This document shows positions 10,290 to 21,265 of a DNA stretch of 64,000 nt, piece by piece. The DNA is from Charina bottae (taxonomy: Eukaryota > Chordata > Lepidosauria > Squamata > Charinaidae): assembly GCA_023362775.1 (NCBI GenBank), contig JALMGJ010000018.1:2605001-2669000 (forward strand), in the 5' to 3' direction. Every line of letters begins with the position of its first letter. Within the stretch, counting starts at the first letter, position 1. Under the pieces are notes generated by a model. It worked only from the letters and a program-made list of their open reading frames with translations, had not been told where the DNA came from and did no database searches. The position numbers and the translations under genes were made by a program.

Positions 10290-10748
10290 GAGCCAGTTTG
10301 GTTTAGTGGTTAAGGCAACGGGCTAGAAACTAGGAGTCTGTGAGTTCTAGTCCCGCCTTAGGCATGAAAGCCGGCTGGGTGACCTTGGGCCAGTCCCTTT
10401 CTCTCAGCCCTAGGAAGGAGCCAATGGCAAACCAGGAGACTGAGAGTTCTTGTCCCGCCTTAGGCATGAAAGCCGGCTGGGTGACCTTGGGCCAGTCTCT
10501 CTCTCTCAGCCCTAGGAAGGAGCCAATGGCAAACCAGGAGACTGAGAGTTCTTGTCCCGCTTTAGGCATGAAAGCCAGTGGGTGACCTTGGGCCAGTCAC
10601 TCTCTCTCAGCCCAACTCACCTCACAGGGTCGTTGTTGTGGGGAAAATAGGAGGAGGAAGGAGTATTAGGTATGTTTGCCGCCTTGAGTTATTTATAAAA
10701 AATAATAAAGGCAGGATCAAAATTAAATAAGTAAATAAGTAAATAAAT
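10290..10748 (+). mobile_element. tRNA-derived SINE with internal 102-bp tandem repeats
   Basis: The head GAGCCAGTTTGGTTTAGTGG leads into a MIR-like core (GTGACCTTGGGCCAGTC) and an A-rich tail (AATAATAAAGGCAGGATC, then AAATAAGT repeats). The core is tandemly repeated with starts at 10343, 10445 and 10547, an exact 102-bp period (34 codons, hence the repetitive open frames on both strands). The 48640 element has the same array. Confidence 0.85.
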
Positions 10749-11194
10749 ATATTAGACTGTCTAGTAAGTGCTGGTGAGGCATTGTATTTCTGCATTCCTT
10801 TGATGTGGAATTTAAAAAGTCTCCTATTCTGAAAGTAATTTAATGTTATATTATTCTACAGCTTTAACTGGCAGCTTCCTCTCTGTTCCTTCTGCTTCTA
10901 ATTGATTCATTTTCAATATAATCATGTCATTATTGTTTTAATGGATCCCATAATTACCGCTTAATTATTCCATTTCCTTTTCTCAGCAGAATTTCAATTA
11001 TTAGTTTCTTCCCAATTTAAGCTGTTCTTTTTACTGTAGAAAGATTCCCATAGGCTGAGGGAGAGGGAAGGAGGATGTAAGGGAATGCATGGAAGAGTCG
11101 CTTCTGGCAAGATGGGTGGCCCTATAAATGAGATTAATAAATAAATAATGAATAATAAGTCGATGAAGGTTCTCAGTCATCCAGGTGGAACAGT

Positions 11195-11329
11195 CTGTGG
11201 CTTGAATCATGTCAACTGGATTTCTATTTTCTCAGTGGAAACGTTTCAGTCTGAAGAAGCTCCTTGGATAAGGAGTGAAACGTTTCTACTGAGAAAATAG
11301 AAATCCAGTTGACATGATTCAAGCCACAG
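11195..11329. repeat. Inverted repeat with 54-bp arms (MITE-like)
   Basis: The arms at 11195-11248 and 11276-11329 match with one mismatch, starting CTGTGGCTTGAATCATGTCA on the left. The loop is GTCTGAAGAAGCTCCTTGGA plus a few bases. The surrounding text (GATGAAGGTTCTCAGTCATC, GAAACGTTTC) looks like a dispersed element, family not identified. Confidence 0.75.
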
Positions 11330-11693
11330 AATGAATAATAAGGTTCCTTTCTCCAATTGTGCTAAACAAGTCACAATTACAGGGATATAGAACCTAAGGG
11401 GGAATCTTCCCATTAAAGGCAGAATAATTTAAAAGCCTCAGTAATGTAGTTGAACCTCACACAATAAGCTAGTGTGTGTCAATTTAAGACCAAGTCAATT
11501 CTGGAAAAGAAAAAGAAGACAACAGACTGTAGGAATGTCAAGAGCTGGACGTTCACTTCACTTTCACTGTATCGTTGCACTCATCTGGATAGTGTTGATA
11601 TCCAAAGTGATGACCTCAACAGATGACCCTGTGTAATGGTAGGACCACCCACCGCCATGTCACTGCTTGTGTCTACCTATTGTCAGGGAAGAG

Positions 11694-11843
11694 AATCAGT
11701 TTGGTGTAGCAGTTATGGCACCAGTTTAGAAACTGGCAGAGTATGAGTTCTAGTTCTGCCCTGGGCCAGTCACTCTCAACCCTAGGAAGAAGGTAACGGC
11801 AAAACACTTTTGTAAGTCTTCCCAAGAAAACTGAACAGACTTG
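11694..11843 (+). mobile_element. Diverged copy of the MIR-like tRNA SINE
   Basis: CAGTTTGGTGTAGCAGTTAT, GAGTTCTAGTTCTGCC and GGGCCAGTCACTCTCAACCC match the head and core of the 10290 element. It then continues into CCAAGAAAACTGAACAGACT, the alternative downstream segment of this family. Substitutions suggest an old copy. Confidence 0.65.
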
Positions 11844-13425
11844 TCCGTATGTCAGCCCTAGAAGTAGACCAGACTAAGAAACCAATGTCATATAGGTCAA
11901 AACTACTTTTATTGTAACAGAATCTTGCAAGTCTGAATGTGCTTCCCCTTCCCTCTCTATATCCTTGTGTGAACTAGGGAGGAGCTTGTCTGAAATGTTT
12001 TCTCAGGTTCCTTTCTTGGACTGGGTTCAGGCCCCTATTATCTGACCCTTGTCTTGGTAAAGGCTGTTCCTCCTGGCCTTCATGGCCATTCCCCCTTCCC
12101 TCTACACTATGTAATCACCTGAAGTCAAGACTGACTTGAAGGCGCACACACACAAAGGGAAAAGTACAATGTGTCCTGCCCATTTATATTTCCATTTTGA
12201 TGCTACTGTTACGACATGCATTGCATTGGGCTCTGCCAGATAGGCATGAGTAAAAGATAGCAATTCCATGCTAGATACTATCAAAAAAGTCAACAAACAG
12301 GTCTTCAGGACCACGGACAGCAGCCTGAATTGGAGCTGTAGACCAAGACGCTTGGTGGAATTCAGAATATTTCCTTTTCTTATGCTTTCGGGCACCTTAT
12401 TGGAAGGTAGCCAAGAGATATAATAGTGCAAAGCACATATATGAACTACCCATGACATTCACGTGCAGAGAAATGACTTCCTGCAGGAAAAAAAAAAACC
12501 CTTGCCTTTTTTTGGTTAGAGCACCCTCTGAGATTAACTTGTGGGTGCAAAAGACAATAGTGTATTTTAAGACAAGCTATAGTCCCTGGACCACATGAAC
12601 ATGGAAACCGCCCTGACATTCATTTTCCTTGTCTGGAGAATAAAGAAGGAAATATTAGAACATCTCAGTGTTCATTGATTATGTGGAATGAAAGTGCATC
12701 GGTTGCATGAAACAAAAAGCTTTAAAGGACAGTCAGCAGATTTAGAAAGACTGAACCTTGCCTTAAAAAGCTTCATCTCTGAATTAACATCAAGGAAACG
12801 GGGTGATCCAAATCTGGGGTGCAGAAAGGAATTCAGTCAGCTAAGGTTATTTCATAGGAGCCACAAGGCTAATTATAAGTGCAAGTCTTCCCCAGGTAAA
12901 AGTAATACGGTTTTACCAATCCGAAATGTTATTTTTGCAAACTTTCCTGAACCTGGTGGCCTCCAAAACATTGGCACCTTCAGGGAGGGGCAAATGACAT
13001 CATGATATCATTGTACAAATGACTCACGCTACATAAATGACATGATTGGGGTGATCATATGATGTCATGCATTTTGCCTTGCAGAGAAGCTAAAAAGAGC
13101 AAAAGAGCTGAGTCAAGGTCTTGACTCTTTTGACAGCCCCCCCCCCCGTATGCTGCCCCCACCTGCCCAGCAAAAAGACAAAGGAAGTTGAGGAAAGAGA
13201 GCTTCCAGAACCATCTCTCAGTTTGTTTTCTGGTTCTGGGATGTCCTGTGATTGGTGCACCTGGACAGCCTGCTCCCTTTAAATGCCTTTGTTTTGATGG
13301 GATTAAAGCTGAAAATGACTTGGTTCTGGTGAGCTTTCTGGGAGGGGGTCCTGGCTCTGAACCTTGGCCTGGGGTCCTTGGATCAGGGCTGGCTTCAAAC
13401 TATTTCCTTCCCTCTCTCTTTGCAG

Positions 13426-13799
13426 CCCCCAGCCCGTGCCGATGGCTGACTACTTTGTGCCCCCTGCTCCCCCGCCCCCGCCCCCAGTCATACCCTCTGC
13501 TCAAACTGCCTTTGACAGCCCCATCTCGGGGGCCCCCGCCATGGCGCCCAATGCTGCCACTTCCGTTACCCATGTCACCTATGCTCCCACCCCCCCGCCC
13601 GCTCTGCCCTGCCCCTATTCTGCCTCTCCCCCCCAGACTGGCCCCATGGGGCCTCCTGCTGCACCTCCCCCTCCTCCCCCTGGCCCCCCCACCATTTCGG
13701 CCTCCCCGCCCGCCGTGACGGTGGAACCACGGAAGCCGCCGGTCCCCCTGATTCCAATGACCGATGCCAGGAGTGACCTGCTTGCCGCGATCCGCAGGG
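13426..13799 (+). CDS. WASF3: WASF3-like coding exon: proline-rich region and start of WH2
   Basis: The acceptor is CTCTCTTTGCAG and the donor AGGG|GTGAGT. Joined in phase 2 it reads G/PQPVPMADYFVPPAPPPPPP, VIPSAQTAFDSP, later poly-proline blocks, and ends MTDARSDLLAAIRRG. The VIPSAQTAF motif and the SDARSDLLAAIR-type WH2 start are WASF3 features. The proline runs bind profilin and SH3 proteins; WH2 binds monomeric actin. Overlapping open frames in two other frames over the same bases are shadows. Confidence 0.93.
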
Positions 13800-14697
13800 G
13801 TGAGTGTGCCCTCGCATGCCTTGGCTTTACCGATGAGCGGGACATCCCTGCCGAGTTTGAGTTGATGCTCTTTAGTGATCCTGGTTTTCTGTCGGGAACT
13901 CAGAGCGGTTAGCAAAGGAAACCAAATCACCCCATCACCAGAACAGAAACAGAAACGGAGATCAGGTATCCCTGACCTTGGAGTCCACAGTTCCCTTCTT
14001 CACTTTGCCTTGCTGAGTGTCCCGTTGCCCTTGGGTGGGGTTGGCAGGTGGACCCATCTTCACGTCCAGCGCTAGGGTTGAGGGAGACATGGTGATGACC
14101 CTTTATGGTTAGCGAAAGCCTCAAGGGAAGTGGTGTAATGATGATGTAATCTACCTGTCCCCAAAGTACATGGTTACGTGAAACAAAAAGCTTTAAAGTA
14201 GATTAAGAAAGCCTGAACCTTGCCTTAAAAAGCTTCATCTCTGAATTAATGTTTCCAAAGCATGCTAGAAGCTCACAGCAAATGCACTAGAGAAGTGTTG
14301 TTTTTTTTACCTGTGGTTCCCTTCTGATCTTGCTTTTCTCCTGTGGCCCCCCTGCCCAGGTCCCATTGCCCCCTGCCCAGGTCCCATTGCCAGATAAGGA
14401 CATGTAACTGGTGCGCTGTCTGGCGTCAACAAGACAGTACTTGCAGTATAATACACTTTCCTTTTCTGTGGCCCCCTTGGCATCTGCTGTGGCCCCCGTT
14501 ACATGTTTTTCTCCTGTGGCCCCCTTGAAATATCCCAGGGCCCCAGTTGAGAAGCACTGCACTAGGCCCAAGCATCATGCGAGGGGTAAACCCCGTCGGA
14601 GACTTCAGATAGCATGATATACAGCACGATATCAGTTTGCGCCCAGCGCCTGCTTCCTTTTGCCGACCTTGAGAAAAACCTTTCTTTGCAACTTCAG
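13800..14697 (+). other. Last intron of the WASF3-like gene
   Basis: The 898-bp intron runs from GTGAGT to GCAACTTCAG. It holds repeated GTGGCCCCC(C/T)TG-like segments between about 14340 and 14545. The stretch AAACAAAAAGCTTTAAAG ... GAACCTTGCCTTAAAAAGCT at 14181-14248 also occurs at 12708-12775 in the preceding intron, so a segment has been duplicated or both are copies of an unnamed repeat. Confidence 0.65.
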
Positions 14698-14855
14698 GAA
14701 TTCAGCTGCGCAAGGTCCAAGAGCAGTGGGAGCAGGAAGCCAAGAAAGAGCCGGTGGGGAACGACGTGGCCACGATCCTCTCCCGCAGGATCGCCGTGGA
14801 ATACAGCGAATCAGATGACGACTCCGAATTGGATGAGAACGAGTGGTCGGATTGA
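14698..14855 (+). CDS. WASF3: WASF3-like last coding exon: WH2 end, central and acidic motifs
   Basis: The acceptor is CAACTTCAG. The reading is [21 protein letters not shown], then [20 protein letters not shown] and [11 protein letters not shown], stop TGA at 14853-14855. This is the VCA module: the WH2 C-terminus (IQLRKV), central amphipathic helix, and acidic tail with the invariant Trp three residues from the end that contacts Arp2/3. W in VQEQW replaces Arg of other WASFs. The DDDSE.DEN.WSD ending matches WASF3 rather than WASF1 (DEVDWLE). Confidence 0.96.
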
Positions 14856-15891
14856 GGAAGGGGCATGAGGGCAGTAGAGGGGGGAGGGCTCCCAGGCTTT
14901 CCCTGCCACCTTTCTGCAACGAGGCCCAGGTGACGTGGTGTCATGGCAGGTAAACCACCGCTGCTTCCAGCAGCTCGTCTTCAGGAGCTTTGCTTTCGTG
15001 CCATGTTGTGTTGTTGACAATGTTTTAAGGTGGCCTCTTTGTGGGCAAATGGGCATTAGTGACACTTGTCTTTTGAAATGCACGGTCGGGGGGCGGGGGG
15101 AGGAGAAGACCGGCCTTCTCCCGATTTTTCCCAGTTGTGAAAATGACATTTGAATTTTTCAACATGCTGGAAAAATGAAACAAACTCCCCTTATCTTACA
15201 CAATCCAAGGAGGGGGCTCTTTGCAGTAATGAAGTCCATTCTTGCTCAAGATTACAGCCTGGGAATGACAGATTTAGGGAGCAATCATTTAGAGACGATG
15301 GGGATGATTTAAGTAAACGCACTTTCTAGAGAGAAACATTCAGCAGAGAGCATGGAAGGGAATGGGGAAGAGGGACTTCGCTCTGTGAAAAATCCAATAA
15401 TGTTGATTCCTAAGTTAGAAGAACGTAAATTACTCCTAAGTTTTTCTCCGTTGCTTCCAGCATTTTCAATCAAGCTCCAGAAAGTGAACCAACTGGGACA
15501 AATTGGTAGCACTTTACACGGGAGGGGGAAAAAAGAATGACAGCAGATGCTGATAATAATCCCCAGCCCGCAAAGTCATTGGTTGTGCAATCTGCAGATC
15601 TGAATCCAACCCACCCTTAGGACCTCACCTTGGGGCATGATGCCGTAGGATTCCATGAACCATATTCTACTTTGCCACCCATATTATGGCCAGGAAGAAG
15701 AGCTTGGGCCTTGCTGCTGTTGGCAAAGACAAGAGAAGCTCAACAAGAGAAGGCAATAGTTGGGCAACAGACAAACAATCCCAGTTCAGATGTGATCAAG
15801 GGAGTTTGAGAACAAATCCCAGATTAGCAGCCATTGGGGGAGAAGAATAAGCATCGCAAGACCTTTTGACTCTACTTATGGACAAAATAAA
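14856..15891 (+). other. Probable 3' UTR of the WASF3-like gene
   Basis: Sequence after the stop is free of repeats and ends, in one possible model, at an AATAAA at 15886-15891. WASF 3' UTRs can be longer, so the true end may be elsewhere. Confidence 0.35.
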
Positions 15892-17109
15892 TCACCTGCT
15901 CTCCTGAAGAATATTCTGACTCTACTTAGTGGGAAGATATTTATTTTCCCACTTTGGTGATCTTTCATCCAGGTGACAATGTGGATAGTGAGCCATGAAA
16001 GTTTCTAACAATAAGTGTTTCAAACGTCCTAGAGATCAATAATATCTGGCCAATAATTAATTTACTGAGTTATTGTGAATTCTGACATATAGCTATTTTT
16101 TCTCAACGTTGCAGTGGAGAAAAATGCTCAATTTCCTTCTTTTCTCTCCCCTTTTCCATAATTGTGAAGAACTAGAAACATGAATACTATAAGATTGCTT
16201 GTGCATCCAGAAAAATGTCTGCAAAATAATGTTTGGAAAATTCTGATTTGAGCTGATATATCCAAATACGATAAAAAGCCATCCATCACCAAAAGAGCAG
16301 GATGGTTTAGGTACTTTTCTTCTTTCCAGAAAGATGCTATGTACTGTACAAACTTTTCCCCCTGGTTTAATCATCCTAAAGTCCTTGTGCAGCCTTGCAA
16401 ATTAAAATTTCCCACCAAAGTAAGTTGATATTCGCACACCTTTCATAGGTATCTAATTTCATAGTTGTGCCTATTTGGAAGTAAGTTCTAATTGAATTTC
16501 ATTGGGCTTACACTCACTAAATGTACATAGGATTGTAACTGTAATTTTTTAAACAGAACAGTACTTGGCAGTGAATGAAAACAAGTGCCAATTACTCTGT
16601 CTTAAGATCACTTATTTTTTTAATTAGGTAAATGTTGGGCTGTAAACTGCCCCAAATTAATTGTTATTAGCTTTTTGGTTTAATTTTTATGAGATCTGAG
16701 GTACAGTTCTCGCAATGCGAGTTTTGAAAAGTTGCTTCAGTGTAAGTAGGAGTAGGACAAACCCAGGCCTGTCAGTGGCTCATTAATACAGCTGTGTCTT
16801 TTTTTCAGGATTGCACATCTGCTGTAGAGGTTTCCCCATAGTAGCCCCCTACTTAAAGGTGTGGCTGCTTTAATGGATTATTTAAATCCTGGGTTCACAC
16901 TCAACATATTCTGAAGCAATTTTTGGGCACTGAATTCGAAGCATTGCACAGCCCTATTCTGTATATTCTTTCCTGGGAATAAGCCCCATCAGTCCCAACA
17001 GGATTACTTTAGAGTAAAATAATGCACTGTACCTCCAGAGACATTGCAGGCTTGAGGTTCTTTGATCATCCTTCTTAAATTCTGCCCTCAGATTATAATT
17101 AAAGGTATA
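15892..17109. other. Intergenic, with two fragments of an old dispersed repeat
   Basis: At about 16465-16545 the text TTGGAAGTAAGTTCTAATTG ... TACATAGGATTG resembles a widespread reptile repeat. At about 16955-17015 a similar unit lies in the opposite orientation (GGGAATAAGCCCCATCAGTC). The rest shows nothing. Confidence 0.45.
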
Positions 17110-17498
17110 TATGTAGTCCTCGCTTAACAACCATTCATTTAGTGACAGTTCGGACTTACGACTGTGCTGAAAAAACCGACTTATGACCGGTCCTCACACC
17201 TATGACTGTCACAGTGTCCCCGTGGTCACGTGATCATGGTTTGGGCACTTGGCAACCGGTTCGCATTTATGACCGCCGCAGTGTCCCATGGTCACGTGAT
17301 CACCATTTTCAACCTTCCCGGCCAACTTCTGGCAAGCAAAATCAGTGGGGAACCATGTGATTCACTTAACGCCTGCAGTGATTCGCTTAATGACTGCCGC
17401 AAAAAGGTCGTAAAATCGGGTTGGATTTGCTTAATGACTGCTTCACTTAGCAACCAAAATTCCAGTCCCAATTGTGGTCGTTAAGCAAGGACTACCTG
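17110..17498. mobile_element. Tc1/mariner-like MITE, CAGGTAGTCC family, copy 1
   Basis: Imperfect terminal inverted repeats (GTAGTCCTCGCTTAACAACC left, GGACTACCTG right) are flanked by TA on both sides, as for Tc1/mariner elements. The interior repeats TTACGAC/GCTTAA and TCACGTGATCA words. There is no transposase. Two more copies are at 28909 and 41000. Confidence 0.8.
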
Positions 17499-17500
17499 TA

Positions 17501-18049
17501 CAAGAGTTTGTGTAACATGAAAAGTCTGCTTTCCTCCTTTGACAATCAAGATAAAATGAAGAGTTTCCATGGCTGGGAAGTTTGAAAGAAAATGTCTGTC
17601 TCTCAACTTCTGGCATATGCAAGTCTCTTTTTTTATAATGTTACACATGGTCTAATTTGGTAGTAACTGCCTTTGTCAACCAAGGGAGAACCGCTGAAAT
17701 TAGATTAATGGATGCCTGAAGAAGGTTAGTGAAGGCTCTACTGTAGCCCCTCCCAAAATATAGGTTCCCTTTTTCTCCATACAAACTCTCCATACCTCCA
17801 GAAAGGAATTGGGATCCATGCAGTTTGCACAAGTCCTTCAAGGAACAGATGTATGCACTCGGGGCTTCAACTCCCTGACAGAAGTATTGTGAAAAGTATG
17901 CCTAGATATTTTGCCACATAGCACTGTCAGTAAGAGACAGAAGAAGTGGGAAGTGATTTCCAGTGGAGTTCCTCTATTTGCTGGAATGCTGCATTTAAAT
18001 GCTTTGTTAGTTATGAATGGAATTGGGCTTCCCACATGTATTTTTGAGG
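17501..18049. other. Intergenic, nothing recognised
   Basis: No gene, repeat family or RNA recognised in this stretch. Confidence 0.5.
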
Positions 18050-18057
18050 CTCTAGGG

Positions 18058-18380
18058 CAGGGCTTTCCAAAGTGCTGCCGCTGGCGACACACCAGCGGCG
18101 GCGGCGGCGGCAGTGTGGTGGCGGTGTGCGCGCGCACTGCGGCAGCGTGGGGGGCCTGCGGCGGCGCGCGTGTGCACGGCGGCGGCGCAGGGGGCGTGCG
18201 GCGGTGCGCACGTGCATGGCGGCGGCGGCAGCCTCCGTTAAAACACGGAAGCACTGATCCCGTGCCGCTGCTGCTGCCACCGTGCACGCGCGCACCGCCG
18301 CTTCCGGGTGGTATGGCGACACACCACGCTGTGTGTGGCAACACACTTTTGTGTCGCCACACACAGTTTGGAAAGCTCTG
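18058..18380. mobile_element. GC-rich hAT-type MITE, CTTTCCAAA family
   Basis: Termini CAGGGCTTTCCAAA and TTTGGAAAGCTCTG are inverted repeats with a perfect 8-bp target duplication CTCTAGGG (18050-18057, 18381-18388). The interior is dominated by CGG/GCG repeats and inverted GTGTCGCCACAC words. The alanine/arginine/glycine-rich open frames on both strands are by-products. It is related to the element at 40762. Confidence 0.88.
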
Positions 18381-18388
18381 CTCTAGGG

Positions 18389-20271
18389 TTTCTTCTTCTA
18401 CATTCCCTAGTTGAAAAGCAAATATTTGAAGCTTCAGAATAGGCCTCTCAGGGGGTTGTGGATGGCACAGGTCTTGAAGCCAGAATTGGGCTGAGTCGAA
18501 TTTCCCATAGTTAGCTTGGTTCTTTGGCCTTCATTATATCTAGCAGGATGATCAAAACTGCTAAACATCTTACTAATCTGTGCATTATTTGTTGACATTA
18601 TGAAATACAGCTTTTTCTTGGGTAAGAATGTTGGAGAGCTTGTCCAGGATTCTTACTCTCTGAATCACTCCACCCCTTCCATTCCTTACTGATCTCTTCT
18701 CCATGAGAGCATCAATGGAAATGCAGTAGAACTTTCCATTGGGTGCGATGTCTTATGTACAGTAGCTTCTATCCGCTGAAGACTTCTGACATACAGTACT
18801 AGTCCCAGCATGTATGGGTTCTGCAGGTGAAAAGTCCTCATATTTTCATTGGCCCATGTATCAAGCCAAAAAGGTGGCATTGCCAGGGTCATGCCTCTCT
18901 GCATCACAGATCACTGCCATCTTCTCAATCCGATCTGCAGAGGATGGTGGAATTCTTCTTGTCATCCTCACCAGAAAGCAGTGGACCACTTGCCCGTGAT
19001 AGAGGAATTATGTGTGACTTCCCATCCTCTGCCAAAAACTCTCTTCATTGTCAAGGTCTTGACAGCAGGATTGGGTAGAGAGGATGGCAGAAGATTGGGT
19101 AGAGAGGGGCAACGGATCTGTTTTACCTGTAGAACATCCAAGCCTGGCATCTCCAGCAAACAGATGGAGTTATGATTTAGTATAAGGCAGTTTCTTAAGT
19201 CCAGATGCCAGATCCAAAGCAAGATAGACCATTATTTATAACATTGAGATAGGCCAGACATGGGAAATAACCCAGCAAGGTGTGACATTAGTTGGATGTA
19301 TCAAGACTGCTAGCTGCTTGAGACACCTCTGGGTTTTAAGGGAGAGATAATTAGACAATAACACCAATTAGTAGGAATGGCTGGGGAAATGGGTAATTAA
19401 GCTGATACAAAAGAAGCCATTATAGCAAGGAGGCACTAGCTATGCATATTGTGTGGTTAATTAACAAGTCATACCTTGTGTAGGATTGTGTAGCCTAACA
19501 GAATTTGTAACTATTTCGTATTGTACAGTGTTACTATAGTGGGCTTTAAATATATCTATAACTATATAAAGAGAGAGAGAGAGACCACATCTAATTAAAA
19601 TGTTGGCTTGATTCCCCCTTCTCTCTTACCCCCCCCCCCAATGACTTGTATAAGACATAGAATGCAGTGCACACAAAGAGAAAAGATTACACATATCAAT
19701 GAGCTATATAGATCATGTTGCCAATTTTGTACCAGATTCGTTACTGACAATCCCATGGGACTTTGAGCAAACACGAAGAACAAATCCTATTTCAAAACCA
19801 GTTGGGCTGAGGGAGCCTTGAGTCGAAACTTTGCAAGATTTGGCTTGCAAAAAATGTGTGGCAGGGTGGGAAAGGGTTCCCAAGAATATTTTCTTCCTGT
19901 CCTTGCCAGAACTGCGGAGGGAAGCAGAGGCAGAGAGGAGACCACTTGAGACCAAAACCTAATCAGGTTGCATCAAAGAACAGCATCCAGAAAGATTGGG
20001 TTCTCAGTGTATTGCTTTTTTGAGAAGGAATCCATTTGGACAAGGAATGTGCAATTCAGCTGCTCTTTCCTCTTAGTGCCTAGCTGAGATTCCCCAGAGG
20101 GTCCATGTTAATTGGTCTAGTGACCAAGGAGCTCTGCAGCAGAAGGACCTTCAGGAGTGGTCAAGGGGGGAGGGCAAATGATAAAAACAGCATCATGGCA
20201 TAACAGCATTGCTTTCATTGTTTTGACAAATGCCTCAGACCCTGTGGATGCCACTGCCTAGCCCTAGTGCA
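18389..20271. other. Intergenic, nothing recognised
   Basis: A short (GA)n is present near 19570 and a C run at about 19630. The short open frames, including 108 codons at 18849-19175, show no family features. Confidence 0.5.
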
Positions 20272-20279
20272 GTGTTTCT

Positions 20280-20394
20280 CAACCTTGGCAGCTTGAAGAT
20301 GTGTGGACTTCAGCATCCAGAATTCCCCAGCCAGCTATGAATTCTGGGAGTTGAAGTCCACACATCTCCAAGTTGCCAAGGTTGAGAAACACTG
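20280..20394. mobile_element. Palindromic hAT MITE (CAGTGTTTCTCAACC family)
   Basis: Inverted termini CAGTGTTTCTCAACCTTGGC and GAGAAACACTG, with 8-bp flanks CCCTAGTG (20272-20279) and GCCTAGTG (20395-20402), one mismatch. The two halves are near inverted copies around GACTTCAGCATCCAGAATTC. Confidence 0.85.
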
Positions 20395-20554
20395 GCCTAG
20401 TGTATAGCTCCAGAGTAGATCAGAAGCCACAGAGGGCTGAAATGCTTTGGAAGAGAGTTGTGTGTTCTTGGGTGGCCTTACTGGCCAGAGATCATCATCA
20501 CCCAATGAAAGGCATGCATTCCACTAGCACTGGTAGGGGAGTGGCTGCAGGGCA

Positions 20555-20580
20555 TCCTGGGTGTGTGTGTGTGTGTGTCA
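20555..20580 (+). repeat. (TG)n microsatellite
   Basis: Short GT dinucleotide run. Confidence 0.9.
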
Positions 20581-20918
20581 TAAAAGTCAGGGTGGTGGCT
20601 GTGAACATGCACTCATGGCTGCCATCTTGACTTTGACTCCCTGCTCCCCTGCAGATGCAACTGGTTTCTGCTGGATTTGGAACTGGCAGAAGCCGAGTGC
20701 CAGAAGCAAATAAATGTCTGCAGATATTTGAAGACTGAGTGAGCCATACAGAGGTCAATACTGCTAAATGACATTCCCACGTTTGGGATTGCTCTTGAAG
20801 CATGGGCGCCTTAAAAGATTCCTGCTAATTACTCGCAGGTGCCTGTCCCCCTATTTGCACTGCCAAAAGGATGCTGGGCCATGTTAATAAGCATCACAAT
20901 CAAAGTGAATACTTAAAT

Positions 20919-21028
20919 AAGTGTTTCTCAACCTTGGCAACTTTAAGATGTGTGGACTTCAACTCCCAGAATTCTCCAGCCAGCATGAAGTCCACACATC
21001 TTAAAGTTGCCAAGGTTGAGAAACAGTG
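20919..21028. mobile_element. Palindromic hAT MITE with perfect target duplication
   Basis: Same family as 20280. The perfect 8-bp target duplication ACTTAAAT lies at 20911-20918 and 21029-21036. The two arms are almost perfect inverted copies, so the unit can fold into one hairpin. Confidence 0.9.
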
Positions 21029-21039
21029 ACTTAAATTAT

Positions 21040-21040
<1 letters not shown>

Positions 21041-21136
<96 letters not shown>

Positions 21137-21265
21137 CGTTAAAAGGCCATTTCTAACTATAGCTGATCTCTCTCTCTCCCTCTCTCTCTCTCCCTCTCTC
21201 TCCCTCTCCCTCTCCCTCTCCCCCTCCCTCTCACCATTAAAAGGCCATTTCTAACTGTAGCTGTT
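21041..21265. repeat. (TC)n(AC)n arrays in a tandem duplication
   Basis: A (TC)n(AC)n array (about 21043-21136) is followed by TTAAAAGGCCATTTCTAACT, then a second (TC)/(CTCCCT) array (21165-21232), then the same TTAAAAGGCCATTTCTAACT again at about 21237. The simple repeat and its flank have been duplicated together. Confidence 0.85.

Larger units (their letters stand above)
6763..13425 (+). other. Large intron (6.7 kb) filled with transposons
   Basis: The donor is GTATGG and the acceptor CTCTCTTTGCAG. It contains a Sauria-type SINE (7478), an AT-rich microsatellite (8806-9060), a GC-rich hAT element (9113), a SINE with an internal tandem array (10290), an inverted repeat (11195) and a SINE fragment (11694). 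I see nothing in 6763-7464, 7824-8700, 10750-11190 or 11850-13425 apart from a C run near 13138. Confidence 0.75.
2307..14855 (+). other. WASF3: WASF3 (WAVE3)-like gene, coding span of exons in the window
   Basis: Seven coding exons with AG acceptors and matching phases (2307-2441, 3267-3420, 4570-4687, 5412-5587, 6499-6762, 13426-13799, 14698-14855) encode about 459 residues. With the missing first coding exon the protein would be about 503 aa, close to human WASF3 (about 502). WASF proteins sit in the WAVE regulatory complex (CYFIP, NAP1, ABI, BRK1), which relays Rac signals at the cell cortex to Arp2/3 and branched actin. Assignment to WASF3 rather than WASF1 or WASF2 rests on [50 protein letters not shown] and VIPSAQTAF. 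The protein is more divergent from remembered vertebrate WASF3 than I would expect of an orthologue, so an extra paralogue is possible. Confidence 0.88.

Noticed and set aside
13188..13718. A 176-codon frame overlapping the proline-rich exon
   Set aside because: It is a shifted reading of the exon plus intron sequence. The phase-consistent frame gives VIPSAQTAF and the WH2 start.
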